Part shown: positions 16,713 to 26,314 of the stretch, in pieces
Layout of the letters: the number at the start of each line of letters is the position of its first letter
Position numbering within the stretch: the first letter of the stretch is position 1
Source: JAHRAW01 sp965262585
Lineage (GTDB): Bacteria > Pseudomonadota > Gammaproteobacteria > Arenicellales > Poriferihabitantaceae
Assembly: GCA_965262585.1 (NCBI GenBank)
Contig: OZ253546.1
Span: 2,232,001 to 2,296,000, forward strand
DNA: 64,000 nt
Direction: 5' to 3'
Program-made: the position numbers and the translations under genes
Notes under the pieces: model-generated
The model's input: only the letters and a program-made list of their open reading frames with translations
Databases searched by the model: none
What the model was told of the DNA's origin: nothing

Positions 16713-17999
16713 ATGAGCGATCATCCCTACGGATTCGAGACCCTGTGCCTGCATGCCGGGCAACAGCCCGACCCGGCGACCGGCGCGCGGGCAAGCCCCA
16801 TTTATCAAACCGCGGCGTATGTTTTTGATGACACCGACCACGCCGCCAGTTTGTTTAACCTGCAGACCTTCGGCAACATTTATACGCGCCTCATGAACCC
16901 CACCACCGCGATGTTCGAGGAGCGCATGGCGGCTTTGGAGGGTGGGCGTGCGGCGGTGGCCGCCAGCACTGGCATGGCGGCGCAGATGACGGCCTTGCTG
17001 ACCATCCTCAAGCAGGGCGATGAATTGGTCTCCGCCAATACTTTATACGGCGGCACCGTCACCCAGTTTGGCGTAACCTTCAAGCGCATGGGAATCAAGA
17101 CGGTGTTGGTGGACCCGGACGACCCGCAGAATTTCGCCCGCGCCCTCACCGACAAAACCAAAGCGTTATACGGCGAGACCGTGGGCAACCCCAACAACAA
17201 TGTACTCGACATAGAAGCGATTGCCAAAATCGCCCATGACGCCGGCGTGCCTTTGATAATCGACAACACCTTCGCCTCGCCCTACCTGTGCCGCCCGATG
17301 GAATTCGGCGCCGACATCGTGGTGCATTCCGCCACCAAGTTCATCTGCGGACACGGAACATCCATGGGCGGAATCGTCGTCGAGTCCGGTCAATTTCCCT
17401 GGGACAATGGCAAGCACCCGGATATGACCGACCCATCCGAGGGCTATCACGGCGTACGCTTTTTCGAAACCTTCGGTGATTTCGCGTTTACCATGAAGGC
17501 GCGTTGTGAAACCCTGCGAACCCTGGGCCCGACGATCAGCCCGTTCAATTCCTTTATGATGTTGCAGGGGTTGGAGACGCTGCCGGTGCGCATGGAACGC
17601 CATGTGGAAAACGCGCAGGCGGTGAGCGAGTTTTTGAAAAATCACGATGCGGTGAGTTGGGTGCGCTACGCCGGTGACCCGGACAATCCTTATTATGAAT
17701 TGGGCCGTAAATACTTACCCAAAGGCGCCGGATCGATCCTGACCTTCGGCATCATGGGCGGCCAGCGGGCCGGGGCGAAATTCATCGAAAGCGTCAATTT
17801 TCTGAGCCACCTCGCCAACATCGGCGACGCCAAAACCCTGGTCATCCATCCGGCTTCCACCACCCACCGCCAACTCAGCGAACAGGAATTATTGCAAGCC
17901 GGTGTGGGCCCCGACCTGATTCGCATATCGGTGGGCATCGAGACCATAGACGATATTCTGTGGGACATCGACCAAGCGTTGGCGGCCTCCCAGCGTTAG
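16713..17999 (+). CDS. metY: O-acetylhomoserine sulfhydrylase
   Basis: A PLP enzyme of the Cys/Met metabolism family, 428 residues, which makes homocysteine (or methionine with methanethiol) from O-acetylhomoserine. It shows FETLCLHAGQQPDP at the N-terminus, YTRLMNPT (phosphate-binding Tyr/Arg), ETVGNPNN, and the PLP Lys in HSATKFICGHGT. The long insert between about 225 and 260 distinguishes MetY from the shorter MetB/MetZ enzymes. The sequence just before the start repeats CTGACTAT twice. No metX lies nearby; the MetX-like gene at 3478–4485 is in a different context. Confidence 0.93.
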   Translation: MSDHPYGFETLCLHAGQQPDPATGARASPIYQTAAYVFDDTDHAASLFNLQTFGNIYTRLMNPTTAMFEERMAALEGGRAAVAASTGMAAQMTALLTILKQGDELVSANTLYGGTVTQFGVTFKRMGIKTVLVDPDDPQNFARALTDKTKALYGETVGNPNNNVLDIEAIAKIAHDAGVPLIIDNTFASPYLCRPMEFGADIVVHSATKFICGHGTSMGGIVVESGQFPWDNGKHPDMTDPSEGYHGVRFFETFGDFAFTMKARCETLRTLGPTISPFNSFMMLQGLETLPVRMERHVENAQAVSEFLKNHDAVSWVRYAGDPDNPYYELGRKYLPKGAGSILTFGIMGGQRAGAKFIESVNFLSHLANIGDAKTLVIHPASTTHRQLSEQELLQAGVGPDLIRISVGIETIDDILWDIDQALAASQR

Positions 18000-18007
18000 T
18001 TTGCGCA

Positions 18008-19156
18008 ATGGATGCAAGCAGTAGCGAGTCGGCGTCACGGGTATGCTTTGTCATCCCCACCTACAACGAAGCGCCCAATGTGACGCCGCTGTTGCGGCGG
18101 TTGTGCGATCTATACCCGCACGACGACACCATGTTCCTGATTGTTGACGATGAAAGCCCGGACGGCACCGCGCATCTGGTGCGGGAGTTTGCCCGTAGCG
18201 AGTGCGGCCGGGTACACCTGCTGGAAGGCCGCCGTCGTGGGCTGGGGGATGCTTATGTGCGGGGCATCAGCCATGCGCTCGAGGTACTGGACGCCGAGGT
18301 GGTCGTGCAGATGGACGCCGATTTCTCCCACGACCCGGCGGACGCGCGCAAACTGCTGGCGCGCATCCATGAGGGCGCCGATGTCGCCATCGGCAGCCGT
18401 TATGTCGCCGGCGGCGGCATCGACGCGCGCTGGTCGCTCGGACGTCGCCTGCTGTCGCGCTGGGGCAATCGCATGGCGCGGTGGATTGCCGGATTAGCGG
18501 TTGTGCATGACTGCACCGCGGGATACAAGGCGATCAAAGCGCAAGCGTTGCGCGCCGCCAAGGTTGAAAACATCCGCGTGCAGGGCTACGCCTTTCAGAT
18601 CGTGCTGTTGCATCGCCTGCTGCATAGCGGGGCGCGCATCGTCGAGGAGCCGGTGTTTTTCCGCGAGCGCGAACTCGGGCATACCAAACTGGGGATGCGC
18701 GACCTGATCGAGTTTTTCTATAACGTCTGGTGGCTGCGCCTCGCCAACCACCGCACCTTCATCAAGTTTGCAGTTACCGGTCTCAGCGGGGTATTGATCA
18801 ACCTCGGCTCCTTCCTAATCCTGCTGGATTTCGGCGTGCACAAACTGCTGGCGTCGCCCCTTGCCATCGAGTTGTCCATCATTTCGAACTTCTTGATCAA
18901 CAACTACTGGACCTTCGCCGAACGTCCAATGGTCGGTCGCAAGCGGATACGGGGGTTAAAGTTCAACCTTGTTTCGCTGGTGACGCTGACGCTGAGTTAT
19001 GGCACCTTTATCGTTCTTTCCATGCGTTTCCCGGAAGTTCGCCCGGTGCTGCTTCAGGGTTGCGGCATCGTGCCGGCGGCGTTCCTTAACTATTTCTTAA
19101 ATTCTTATTGGACCTTTCGCGAAGCGGCACCGGACGGTCGTCCCCGGGACGATTAA
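18008..19156 (+). CDS. Polyprenol-phosphate mannosyltransferase-like GT2 fused to a GtrA membrane domain
   Basis: A 382-residue protein. Residues about 1–240 are a GT2 domain of the dolichol-phosphate-mannose synthase type: FVIPTYNEAPN, LIVDDESPDGT, GLGDAYVRG, QMDADFSHDP (the DxD site), GSRYVAGG and CTAGYKAIK. Residues about 250–370 form a four-helix GtrA-like membrane domain (FIKFAVTGLSGVLINLG, FLINNYWTF repeated later as YFLNSYWTF). It would move mannose from GDP-mannose to a polyprenyl phosphate at the inner membrane. ATG 18008 follows the metY stop by 8 nt. It converges with the GT22 gene, overlapping its stop by four bases, and belongs functionally with manC at 24810. Confidence 0.9.
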   Translation: MDASSSESASRVCFVIPTYNEAPNVTPLLRRLCDLYPHDDTMFLIVDDESPDGTAHLVREFARSECGRVHLLEGRRRGLGDAYVRGISHALEVLDAEVVVQMDADFSHDPADARKLLARIHEGADVAIGSRYVAGGGIDARWSLGRRLLSRWGNRMARWIAGLAVVHDCTAGYKAIKAQALRAAKVENIRVQGYAFQIVLLHRLLHSGARIVEEPVFFRERELGHTKLGMRDLIEFFYNVWWLRLANHRTFIKFAVTGLSGVLINLGSFLILLDFGVHKLLASPLAIELSIISNFLINNYWTFAERPMVGRKRIRGLKFNLVSLVTLTLSYGTFIVLSMRFPEVRPVLLQGCGIVPAAFLNYFLNSYWTFREAAPDGRPRDD

Positions 19157-20901
19157 TCAGCCGTCCCCGAACTGGTTTCTGTGGCGGGTTGGGATGTCGG
19201 TTCATCCAAAAGTTTAATGGGCGGCATCTCTTCCCAGGATAAATCGGCCACCCAAAAACCAAACAAGGGAGATGCGCGCAGCCGCCGAAGGGTGATGTCG
19301 ACCAAGTTGTTCAAATTTGGAGACGTTGTTTTGATGACGGGTTCACGCCATCTGGCGACTTTTTGGTCGTTGTCCCGGCGTTGCCAGATAACCAGATCGC
19401 CCCGCTGTTGCAACGCTTCGAAGCCGTCGATCTGGGGACCGGCCTCGGTAACGATGTGAGAGACCAGCGATTCCAGCGAAGCACCCGGTCGCTGCCGCTG
19501 GGCTTCCGCCAGCGTGTGGCCGGTGTAGAAAGGGACATCGTGGTGCAAATAGTAATAGCCGCCGGTATGGAAGTAGGAGGATTTATTCGCGGCATACAAA
19601 ACCCCGCGCACATCTTTCTGCGCAGATAGAAACGACATCACCTCAAACATCGGATCCTGGTTGCGCAAGTAATGCACCGCTTTCTCCTTCGAGAAACTTT
19701 GGTATACCCAGTGCTGCCAGGGGAATATGTTCAGCATGGCCGGCAGGCCGAAAGCCAATACCGCAATGGCACCGTAACGGCGCATCAACGCAGATGCTTT
19801 GTGGCTGCCGTCGCCGAATCGCGACAGCGAGGATGCCAGCAACATCAGCCAGCACGGGATGAGCAGATAGATAAAGCGGTATTCGCGGTGTTCGGGAAGC
19901 AGGTGCGCTATGAGCGTTACCGCGCTGAGTAACAATATGAGCGCGTGTCGTCGGTGGATGGCGGTGGCAAAAGCAATCACCGCCGCGCCGCCGCTTGCCG
20001 CCGTTAGTTGTCCGAGTAGAAGCCAGCGGCTTGATTCGCCGGTGCGGCTGGCGTCCAGAGCGATGTTGACAAAGAAGTTGGTCAGGTAGGAATGAAATGG
20101 CGCGCCCCAGGTCTGCCATTCGAGGATGCCGACCAGCACCGTAAGCAGCAGCGCGCCGCCCCATAATGACGCCAGCCCCGAAACTAGTCCGCGCAGTTGC
20201 AGCGACCGCAGTAGCATCAGCAACAACGCCAGCGGCGCATATTGCAAGCGAATCGCGCCGCTGAGTGCCGCCAGCAGACCGACGGTGAATAAATGGCCGT
20301 TGCGTTGCGCTTTCCCGCCCACGGACAAGGCGATTGCTGTCATGAATAAGGCGGTGCCGACAAACTCGGTAAAGGGCTTGTGCGCCAGGGCAACCAATTC
20401 GTACCAGAAACAGCCGAAGATTAACGCCAGCCGGGCGGCTTGTTCGTTGACCTTGATCCGCGTGAAGCGATACATTGCCCACGGCACCAGCAACGACAGC
20501 AGGCAAAAAAGCAGTTTTACTGTGGGGATATAAATCGCCGGTTGTCCAAGCCCCAGTCCGTCCAACGCCTTCAGCACACTGGCGACCGCGCCCGGAATCA
20601 GCCAACTGCGTGCGCCGTGGAGGTATTCCCAGTATAAAACGCCGTTGCCAAAAGCCGCATAGTGCGCCGGCTCCAGATACTGCATAATCTCATCGGGATG
20701 CAACACAAAATCGCCCCACAAAGCGATTGCGGCACGCGCCGCGAAAGCCAGCACCAGCACCAGTGGCAAATATTTCCAGGTGGGTGACTGCGGCTCGTCG
20801 GTGGGCAGCAGCGTATCTACTATCCCGCGAAAGGTTATCTTCTTGGGGCGTGGCGTGGCAATCGCCTTGCGGCGTGCGTGACCGGTTCGACGCTTCGCCA
20901 T
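19153..20901 (-). CDS. GT22-type (Alg9/PIG-B-like) membrane mannosyltransferase
   Basis: A 582-residue polytopic membrane protein with about ten hydrophobic segments after a basic N-terminus. Two motifs mark the GT22 family of lipid-linked mannosyltransferases: the first-loop HPDEIMQYLEPAH (acidic site, compare HPDE-x-FQ) and the EHREYRFIY segment (compare HKE-x-RF). A long C-terminal region (about 400–582) is probably periplasmic. Such enzymes use polyprenyl-phosphate-mannose, which the GT2 at 18008 could supply. It overlaps the stop of the upstream TMTC-like gene by one base, and so is co-transcribed with the two TMTC-like genes. Sugar and acceptor are unproven. Confidence 0.75.
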   Translation of the reverse strand: MAKRRTGHARRKAIATPRPKKITFRGIVDTLLPTDEPQSPTWKYLPLVLVLAFAARAAIALWGDFVLHPDEIMQYLEPAHYAAFGNGVLYWEYLHGARSWLIPGAVASVLKALDGLGLGQPAIYIPTVKLLFCLLSLLVPWAMYRFTRIKVNEQAARLALIFGCFWYELVALAHKPFTEFVGTALFMTAIALSVGGKAQRNGHLFTVGLLAALSGAIRLQYAPLALLLMLLRSLQLRGLVSGLASLWGGALLLTVLVGILEWQTWGAPFHSYLTNFFVNIALDASRTGESSRWLLLGQLTAASGGAAVIAFATAIHRRHALILLLSAVTLIAHLLPEHREYRFIYLLIPCWLMLLASSLSRFGDGSHKASALMRRYGAIAVLAFGLPAMLNIFPWQHWVYQSFSKEKAVHYLRNQDPMFEVMSFLSAQKDVRGVLYAANKSSYFHTGGYYYLHHDVPFYTGHTLAEAQRQRPGASLESLVSHIVTEAGPQIDGFEALQQRGDLVIWQRRDNDQKVARWREPVIKTTSPNLNNLVDITLRRLRASPLFGFWVADLSWEEMPPIKLLDEPTSQPATETSSGTAD

Positions 20902-22727
20902 TATTCCCCCGCGCCGGGTTGGTTTTTTATGAACTCCAATAGTATCTTGCGATTGCTGTGCGCCAGCGTCAGGCCCGGGTCGAGTGCCAATGCCCGGTCA
21001 TAAATTCGCAACGCTTCGTTATGGCGTCCGATACCCGATAGCGTAACGCCGTAGCCGACATGGTATCTGGCGTTTCCCGGCGCGATCTCGAGTAGGGTTT
21101 CAAAGTATTGGAGCGCATCCCGGAAACGCTTTTGCCCGATTAGAAAACCGCCCAAATTATCCAGAGTCGATGGAAAGCGCGGCGTCATTTCAAGTGCCGT
21201 GCGGAAGTGTTCCTCGGCTTCGGCGGAACGCCCGAGTTTTTCAAGGGTCAGGCCGATGGCGCTGTAGTTCTTGCTGATTCGAATCCGCGGAGAAGGCTGC
21301 TCACCGGCGAGACGCAAGTCGATGCGGTAGGCGGCCAACGCTTCCTCGTAACGCTCCATATCATGATACTCCCGGCCGAGGCTGTGATGCATATAGCGAA
21401 CCGTCGGGTTGTGCGAGATGATGTGTTGGTAGAAGGTCAGGTTGTCTCGGTAAACACCGGCTTGATTCCAGGTAATCGTTGCCAAAACGATCAGCACCGC
21501 CGCCGGTAGTATGAGCATAATGATTGGCGAGGCGGCTGCATCCGGCAACCGCTTCAGGGCGTGTTGGTAGGCCACGGTTGCGGCGGCGGCGAGTACCGTG
21601 GTCACTCCGATGCTGGCGAGGTATTGATATCTATCGGCGACAAAGGAATACAGCATATAGCCGTAGTCCACGAATCCGAGGCTCGGCGAGAGCGTGACCA
21701 CAAAGAACAGCGCACCGGCCAATGGCCCGCGCCCGATGCGGTGACGGAATCGCCACAGCAACGCCAACACCGTCAGGCTACCAATCGCGCAACCCCAAGC
21801 CAGATAATCTCCATAACTGACTTGCCATCTCGGGTAAATCACCGCCAAGTCTCCCGGCCATATCAATTTGCCGAAATAAAACCCCACCGATCTCGCCGCG
21901 ATTAGCACCCGTTCGATCAGCGAATAGTCGAACACGGTGGTATCCCGGCCCTTGTAGAACGACAGGTCGGCGGCCGTGATGGCGAGTGCCAACAAGAAGA
22001 AGGGCAGCACCTTATTCAAGTCGGCGGCCGTCACCCGGCCTTGTTTCCACCAGTGCCAGATCAACAACGCCACCGGCAGGGTCACCGCAACCGATTTGCT
22101 GATCAGGGCAAGCACGAATAACAGCAACGCCCAGACATAGTGCGCGCGCCGTTGGTTGGTTATGAAGTTGATGTAGGCGAACGCGGAGGCCAGATAAAAC
22201 AGCGATGCCATGATGTCCTTGCGACCGATGACCCAGACCACCGACTCGACATGCAACGGATGCACCGCAAACAACGCCGCCGCGAACACCGCGCCGGGCA
22301 CTTCCAGCCGCAGCAACAACCGCCACAACAACAGCGTAAGCGCGGCGTGCAGTAGCAAGTTAGTCAGGTGATAGCCGAGCGGCGCCAGTCCCCATAATTT
22401 GTGTTCCAGCCAGAAGGTGGTATACAGCAGCGGCCAGTAATGCCCCTCGAAATCGGTCAGCGTGCGCGGCGCAAACCAGATGTCCCACAGCCCCGACCAG
22501 TAGTGAAGCGTGCGGGCCTGGATTAGCACGACGTCGTCCCACACCAGCCCCGCCATGCTCGCGGGAAAATAACTGACGGCTATCAACAGGCACAACGCCA
22601 GCGCGGTGAGGGAGTCGGCGTTGCGCCAAGATGCCGGTGCCATGCTCGCGGATGCGCTTTTTACGGCGGGCGGGGCTGGTTTTTCCGGCCCGCGCCGTTT
22701 CTTGTTTTTGTTTTTTCTGGCGGCCAT
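20901..22727 (-). CDS. TMTC-like membrane protein with C-terminal TPRs (first paralogue)
   Basis: A 608-residue protein: a basic cytoplasmic N-terminus (about 1–45), a polytopic membrane region (about 45–430) and four to five TPR units (about 445–600). The membrane part carries features of eukaryotic TMTC O-mannosyltransferases: GLVWDDV (the acidic pair), HYWPLLYTTFWLEH, GYHLTNLLLHA, FAVHPLHVESVVWVIGRKD and a DUF1736-like loop. TMTC proteins transfer mannose from Dol-P-mannose to Ser/Thr of cadherin domains; the bacterial members are uncharacterised as far as I know. The gene is a tandem partner of 22770–24617, and GT22 follows with a one-base overlap. Confidence 0.78.
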   Translation of the reverse strand: MAARKNKNKKRRGPEKPAPPAVKSASASMAPASWRNADSLTALALCLLIAVSYFPASMAGLVWDDVVLIQARTLHYWSGLWDIWFAPRTLTDFEGHYWPLLYTTFWLEHKLWGLAPLGYHLTNLLLHAALTLLLWRLLLRLEVPGAVFAAALFAVHPLHVESVVWVIGRKDIMASLFYLASAFAYINFITNQRRAHYVWALLLFVLALISKSVAVTLPVALLIWHWWKQGRVTAADLNKVLPFFLLALAITAADLSFYKGRDTTVFDYSLIERVLIAARSVGFYFGKLIWPGDLAVIYPRWQVSYGDYLAWGCAIGSLTVLALLWRFRHRIGRGPLAGALFFVVTLSPSLGFVDYGYMLYSFVADRYQYLASIGVTTVLAAAATVAYQHALKRLPDAAASPIIMLILPAAVLIVLATITWNQAGVYRDNLTFYQHIISHNPTVRYMHHSLGREYHDMERYEEALAAYRIDLRLAGEQPSPRIRISKNYSAIGLTLEKLGRSAEAEEHFRTALEMTPRFPSTLDNLGGFLIGQKRFRDALQYFETLLEIAPGNARYHVGYGVTLSGIGRHNEALRIYDRALALDPGLTLAHSNRKILLEFIKNQPGAGE

Positions 22728-22769
22728 GTCAGTTTCCGCGAGTGCCGACAGGTTGTTGGCTTGGTGGCA

Positions 22770-24617
22770 TTATTTTTCCTTATTTTGCATGGCTTGCAGG
22801 ACATGCTGCCGATTGGCGCGCGCCTCATCCAGAGAAGGGTCCAGTTCGAGTGCCCGATCAAAACTTCGCAACGCTTCCTCGAGCCGGTTCAGCCCGGATA
22901 ACGCAACCCCCCGGCCGGAATAAATTGGAGCGTATTGGGGATCCAACTCAATCAGGGTTTGAAAGAGTTCAAGGGCTTCCGGGTAACGTTGCTGCTTGAG
23001 TTGAAGCGCGCCCAGATGATTAATGGCAGCCCGGGATTTCCGGTCAATCCGCAGCGCGTCCCGGTAGTGCGTTTCCGCTTCATCGAAGCGCCCCACATCC
23101 TCGGAGATTTTCCCCAGACTGATAGGAATCCAGATGTACTCGGGGTCTTGCTCACCGGCGATCTGGTGGGCCTTGATGGCTTCCTCATACCGCTTTTGCA
23201 CATAATATTCCCTGCCAAGATTATAGTGGGCGTGTCGCGCTTGCGGATTGAGGGAGATGATGTGGTTGTAGAAGGTGGTGTTATCCCGGTAGATGCCCGA
23301 CTGCTTCCAGGTGACAGTTCCCAGCACCACCAGCACCAGCACCGCCAGTGCCCGCACGCCCATCCTCGGCGTGGCCGACAGCCCGCGTACCGCTTGTGCG
23401 GCGGCGCCGAGCAAGGCCGCGGTCACCCCGACTCCGGCCAGATATTGATAACGGTCGGCGACCAGAGAGAACTGCATGTAGCCGTAGTCCAGGAACCCCA
23501 GCGTCGGCGATAGCGTGACCACGAAGAACAGCACGCCGGCCAGCGGCCCGCGTCCGATGCGATGCCGAAAAAACCACAGCAACGCCAATACCGCCACCAC
23601 GCCGATTACAAAAACCCAAGCCAGATAATCCCCAGTGCTAATCTCCCAGAGTGGGTAAATCACCGCCAGGTCGGTGGGCCACACCAGTTGGCCGGCATAA
23701 AAGCACAACGATCGCGCCGCAATCAGCACCCGATCGAGCAATGAATAATCCAGCGAAAGGACTTCCCTGCCGGTGTAATACGACAAGTCGGCGAGGGTGA
23801 TGGTGAGCCCCAGCAGGAGCAGTGGGAGTACCCGCACACAGTCGGCGACGGTTATCCGCCCGTGCTTCCACCAATGCCACAGGAGCAGCGACACCGGCAG
23901 GGTGACCACGATGGACTTGCACAACAGGCCGAGCACGAAGTATACCAACGTCAAGATGTAGCGTCCCGGCTGCCGGTGTTCTATGAAGCGCAGGTAACTC
24001 AACGCACAAGCCAGAGAAAACAGCGCGGCAAGCATATCCTTGCGCCCGATTATCCAGGCGACAGATTCCACATGCAGCGGATGCACCGCGAACACCGCCG
24101 CCACAAACCACGCGCCCGTTACCCCCAGCCGCAGCAGCAGACGCCATAACAGCAGCGTGACCGCCGTGTGCAGCAGCAGGTTGACGATGTGATAGCCGGT
24201 TGCAGCAAAGCCCCATAGTTTGTGTTCCAGCCAGAAGGTCGTATACAGCAACGGCCAGTAGTGTCCTTCGCTTTCGAGGGAACTGGGCTGGAACCAGATC
24301 TGCCAGATACCGGCCCATTCTTGCACCGGCAGGGCGGTGGTGAACGCGGCGTCATCCCACACCAGCCCCCCGCCGATGGCGGGAAAATAACTGATCGCCA
24401 CCAGCAGGCACAATGCTAAAGCCGGTGCTATAGCCAATGCCAGCGGCACGACATCTCTCGGTTCCCGGAACTTGAAAAGCGATTGCCATGCGGCCGGCGG
24501 CGGCATCCGGTTTTGGGGCGCATCGGCCGGTTTTGCGGACTTCGATGGCGATGCCCGTTTTGACGGCGACCGCGCTTGCTTGTGCCGGGATTTTTTTTGT
24601 AGTTTTCTGGGGGGCAT
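22770..24617 (-). CDS. TMTC-like membrane protein with C-terminal TPRs (second paralogue)
   Basis: A 615-residue paralogue of the preceding gene with the same plan: a Lys/Arg/Ser-rich N-terminus, a membrane region with GGGLVWDDA, HYWPLLYTTFWLEH, GYHIVNLLLH, FAVHPLHVESVAWIIGRKD and a loop with the YPLWEISTGDYLAW segment, then TPRs (RHAHYNLGREYYVQKRYEEA and later units). Divergence between the two is large enough that they probably serve different acceptors. ATG 24617 was chosen because the Lys-rich N-terminus then matches the paralogue; the open frame extends to 24767 without counterpart. The divergent manC starts 192 bp away. Confidence 0.78.
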   Translation of the reverse strand: MPPRKLQKKSRHKQARSPSKRASPSKSAKPADAPQNRMPPPAAWQSLFKFREPRDVVPLALAIAPALALCLLVAISYFPAIGGGLVWDDAAFTTALPVQEWAGIWQIWFQPSSLESEGHYWPLLYTTFWLEHKLWGFAATGYHIVNLLLHTAVTLLLWRLLLRLGVTGAWFVAAVFAVHPLHVESVAWIIGRKDMLAALFSLACALSYLRFIEHRQPGRYILTLVYFVLGLLCKSIVVTLPVSLLLWHWWKHGRITVADCVRVLPLLLLGLTITLADLSYYTGREVLSLDYSLLDRVLIAARSLCFYAGQLVWPTDLAVIYPLWEISTGDYLAWVFVIGVVAVLALLWFFRHRIGRGPLAGVLFFVVTLSPTLGFLDYGYMQFSLVADRYQYLAGVGVTAALLGAAAQAVRGLSATPRMGVRALAVLVLVVLGTVTWKQSGIYRDNTTFYNHIISLNPQARHAHYNLGREYYVQKRYEEAIKAHQIAGEQDPEYIWIPISLGKISEDVGRFDEAETHYRDALRIDRKSRAAINHLGALQLKQQRYPEALELFQTLIELDPQYAPIYSGRGVALSGLNRLEEALRSFDRALELDPSLDEARANRQHVLQAMQNKEK

Positions 24618-24809
24618 GAAGTTTATGGGGTTGTGTGCCGGCCGGTATTGCGGGACAAAATCACTTCGAAACCAATTTTCGGGTTTATCGGATGGCAGTG
24701 TTACAATGCGCCACGGGTTTGGACGGGTATTGGCGGGGGCGATTATACCAAAACCTATCGCGCCCAATCAGATAAAACCAATTGAATCAGGCATCGGAAA
24801 AGCAAGCAA

Positions 24810-26282
24810 ATGAAACCCGAACAAATGAAACCAGTGCCGGTCGTGTTGTGCGGCGGTTCAGGCACCCGCCTGTGGCCGCTTTCGCGCAGCAACCATCCCA
24901 AGCAATTCGCGCCACTACTCGGCAAAACCGGCGGCGAGACCTTGTTTCGCCGCACCATGGACCGCATCGGCGGCCTGGATTGCCACCCGGCCATCATCGT
25001 CTGCAACCGCGCCCACCGCTTTTTTGTCGCCGATGCCTTGCGCGAAGCGGAACGCAGCACAATCCTGCTCGAACCAAGCCGGCGGAACACCGCACCGGCG
25101 GCGACGCTGGCCGCCCTGTCGGCCCGGGATGCGTTTGGCGATGCGCTGCTGCTGATCATGCCTTCGGATCATCTGATTACCGCCCCGGATGCTTTTGCCG
25201 AAGCGATTGCCGCCGCCACACCGGCGGCGCAGGATGATCAAATTGTGGTTTTCGGCGTCACCCCCGACCGTGCGGAAAGCGAATACGGCTACATTCACAC
25301 GGACGCTGGTGAAACGGCCGTGCGTGAAGGCAAGCGTGAAGGCAAGCGTGGCGCCGCACAACGGGTGGTGGGATTTCATGAAAAGCCCGACCAGCAAACC
25401 GCCGCCGAGTGGATCGCGCGCGGCAATTGCTACTGGAACAGCGGCTTGTTTCTGGTGAAGGCGTCGGTTTATCTGAACGCCATCGCCGAGTTTGAGCCGG
25501 ATATCGGGGCGGCCTGTGAACAGGCATGGGAGAAGCGTTATGACGATCTGGGTTTTATTTGCGTGGAAACCGAAAGTTTTTCGCGCTGCCGCAGTATTTC
25601 CATTGATTACGCGGTGGTGGAGCGTGCCGACAATGTGATGATGGTGCCGGTGGATATGGGCTGGAACGATCTGGGTTCATGGAACGCACTGAGCGAAGTG
25701 TTTTCGCTGGACGGCGACGGCAACCGGGTCAGGGGGGATGTTCTGCTGAAGAACGCCACCGGCAATATCGTGCACAGCGACGGCCGGCTGGTCAGCGTGC
25801 TCGGCGTGGATGATTGCATTGTCGCGGATACGCCGGATGCGGTGTTGATTGCCGCCCGCAAGTATGCGCCGGAGATCCGAGAATTGGTGGCCGAGATGCA
25901 AGAAAATCATCGCCCCGAGGCAGACGAGCAGCGCAAGGTGTTTCGTCCGTGGGGCTATTATGAAAGCCTCCACAGTGCCGAAAATTTTCAGGTAAAGCGC
26001 ATCATGGTCAAGCCCGGACACGGCCTGTCCCTACAACTGCACCATCATCGTTCCGAGCATTGGGTGGTGGTGAAAGGCAAGGCGCGGGTTACGCGGGGAG
26101 ACGAGGTGTTCACGCTGGCGGAGAATGAATCCACGTACATCCCGGCACGGGTTCAACACCGACTGGAGAATGTATACGATGAGCCAGTTCGTTTGATCGA
26201 AGTGCAATGCGGCGACTATCTGGGCGAAGACGACATTGTCCGTTTGGACGACCGCTACGGCAGAGCCAAGCCGCCGGTTTAG
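24810..26282 (+). CDS. manC: Mannose-1-phosphate guanylyltransferase / mannose-6-phosphate isomerase
   Basis: A 490-residue bifunctional enzyme making GDP-mannose. The N-terminal nucleotidyltransferase has LCGGSGTRLWPLSR, PKQF, MPSDHLI and the later ESGLF-like NSGLFLVKA and DMGWNDLGSW motifs. The C-terminal type II PMI cupin domain (about 375–485) has RPWGYYESL, a His cluster in LQLHHHRSEHWVV and HRLEN. A 12-bp tandem duplication (25322–25345) encodes REGKREGKR in a surface loop. GDP-mannose is the donor needed by the GT2 at 18008 and, indirectly, by the GT22 and TMTC-like proteins. Confidence 0.94.
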   Translation: MKPEQMKPVPVVLCGGSGTRLWPLSRSNHPKQFAPLLGKTGGETLFRRTMDRIGGLDCHPAIIVCNRAHRFFVADALREAERSTILLEPSRRNTAPAATLAALSARDAFGDALLLIMPSDHLITAPDAFAEAIAAATPAAQDDQIVVFGVTPDRAESEYGYIHTDAGETAVREGKREGKRGAAQRVVGFHEKPDQQTAAEWIARGNCYWNSGLFLVKASVYLNAIAEFEPDIGAACEQAWEKRYDDLGFICVETESFSRCRSISIDYAVVERADNVMMVPVDMGWNDLGSWNALSEVFSLDGDGNRVRGDVLLKNATGNIVHSDGRLVSVLGVDDCIVADTPDAVLIAARKYAPEIRELVAEMQENHRPEADEQRKVFRPWGYYESLHSAENFQVKRIMVKPGHGLSLQLHHHRSEHWVVVKGKARVTRGDEVFTLAENESTYIPARVQHRLENVYDEPVRLIEVQCGDYLGEDDIVRLDDRYGRAKPPV

Positions 26283-26314
26283 TTGTCGGTTTAGTTGCCT
26301 GTTTAGTCGCCAAC

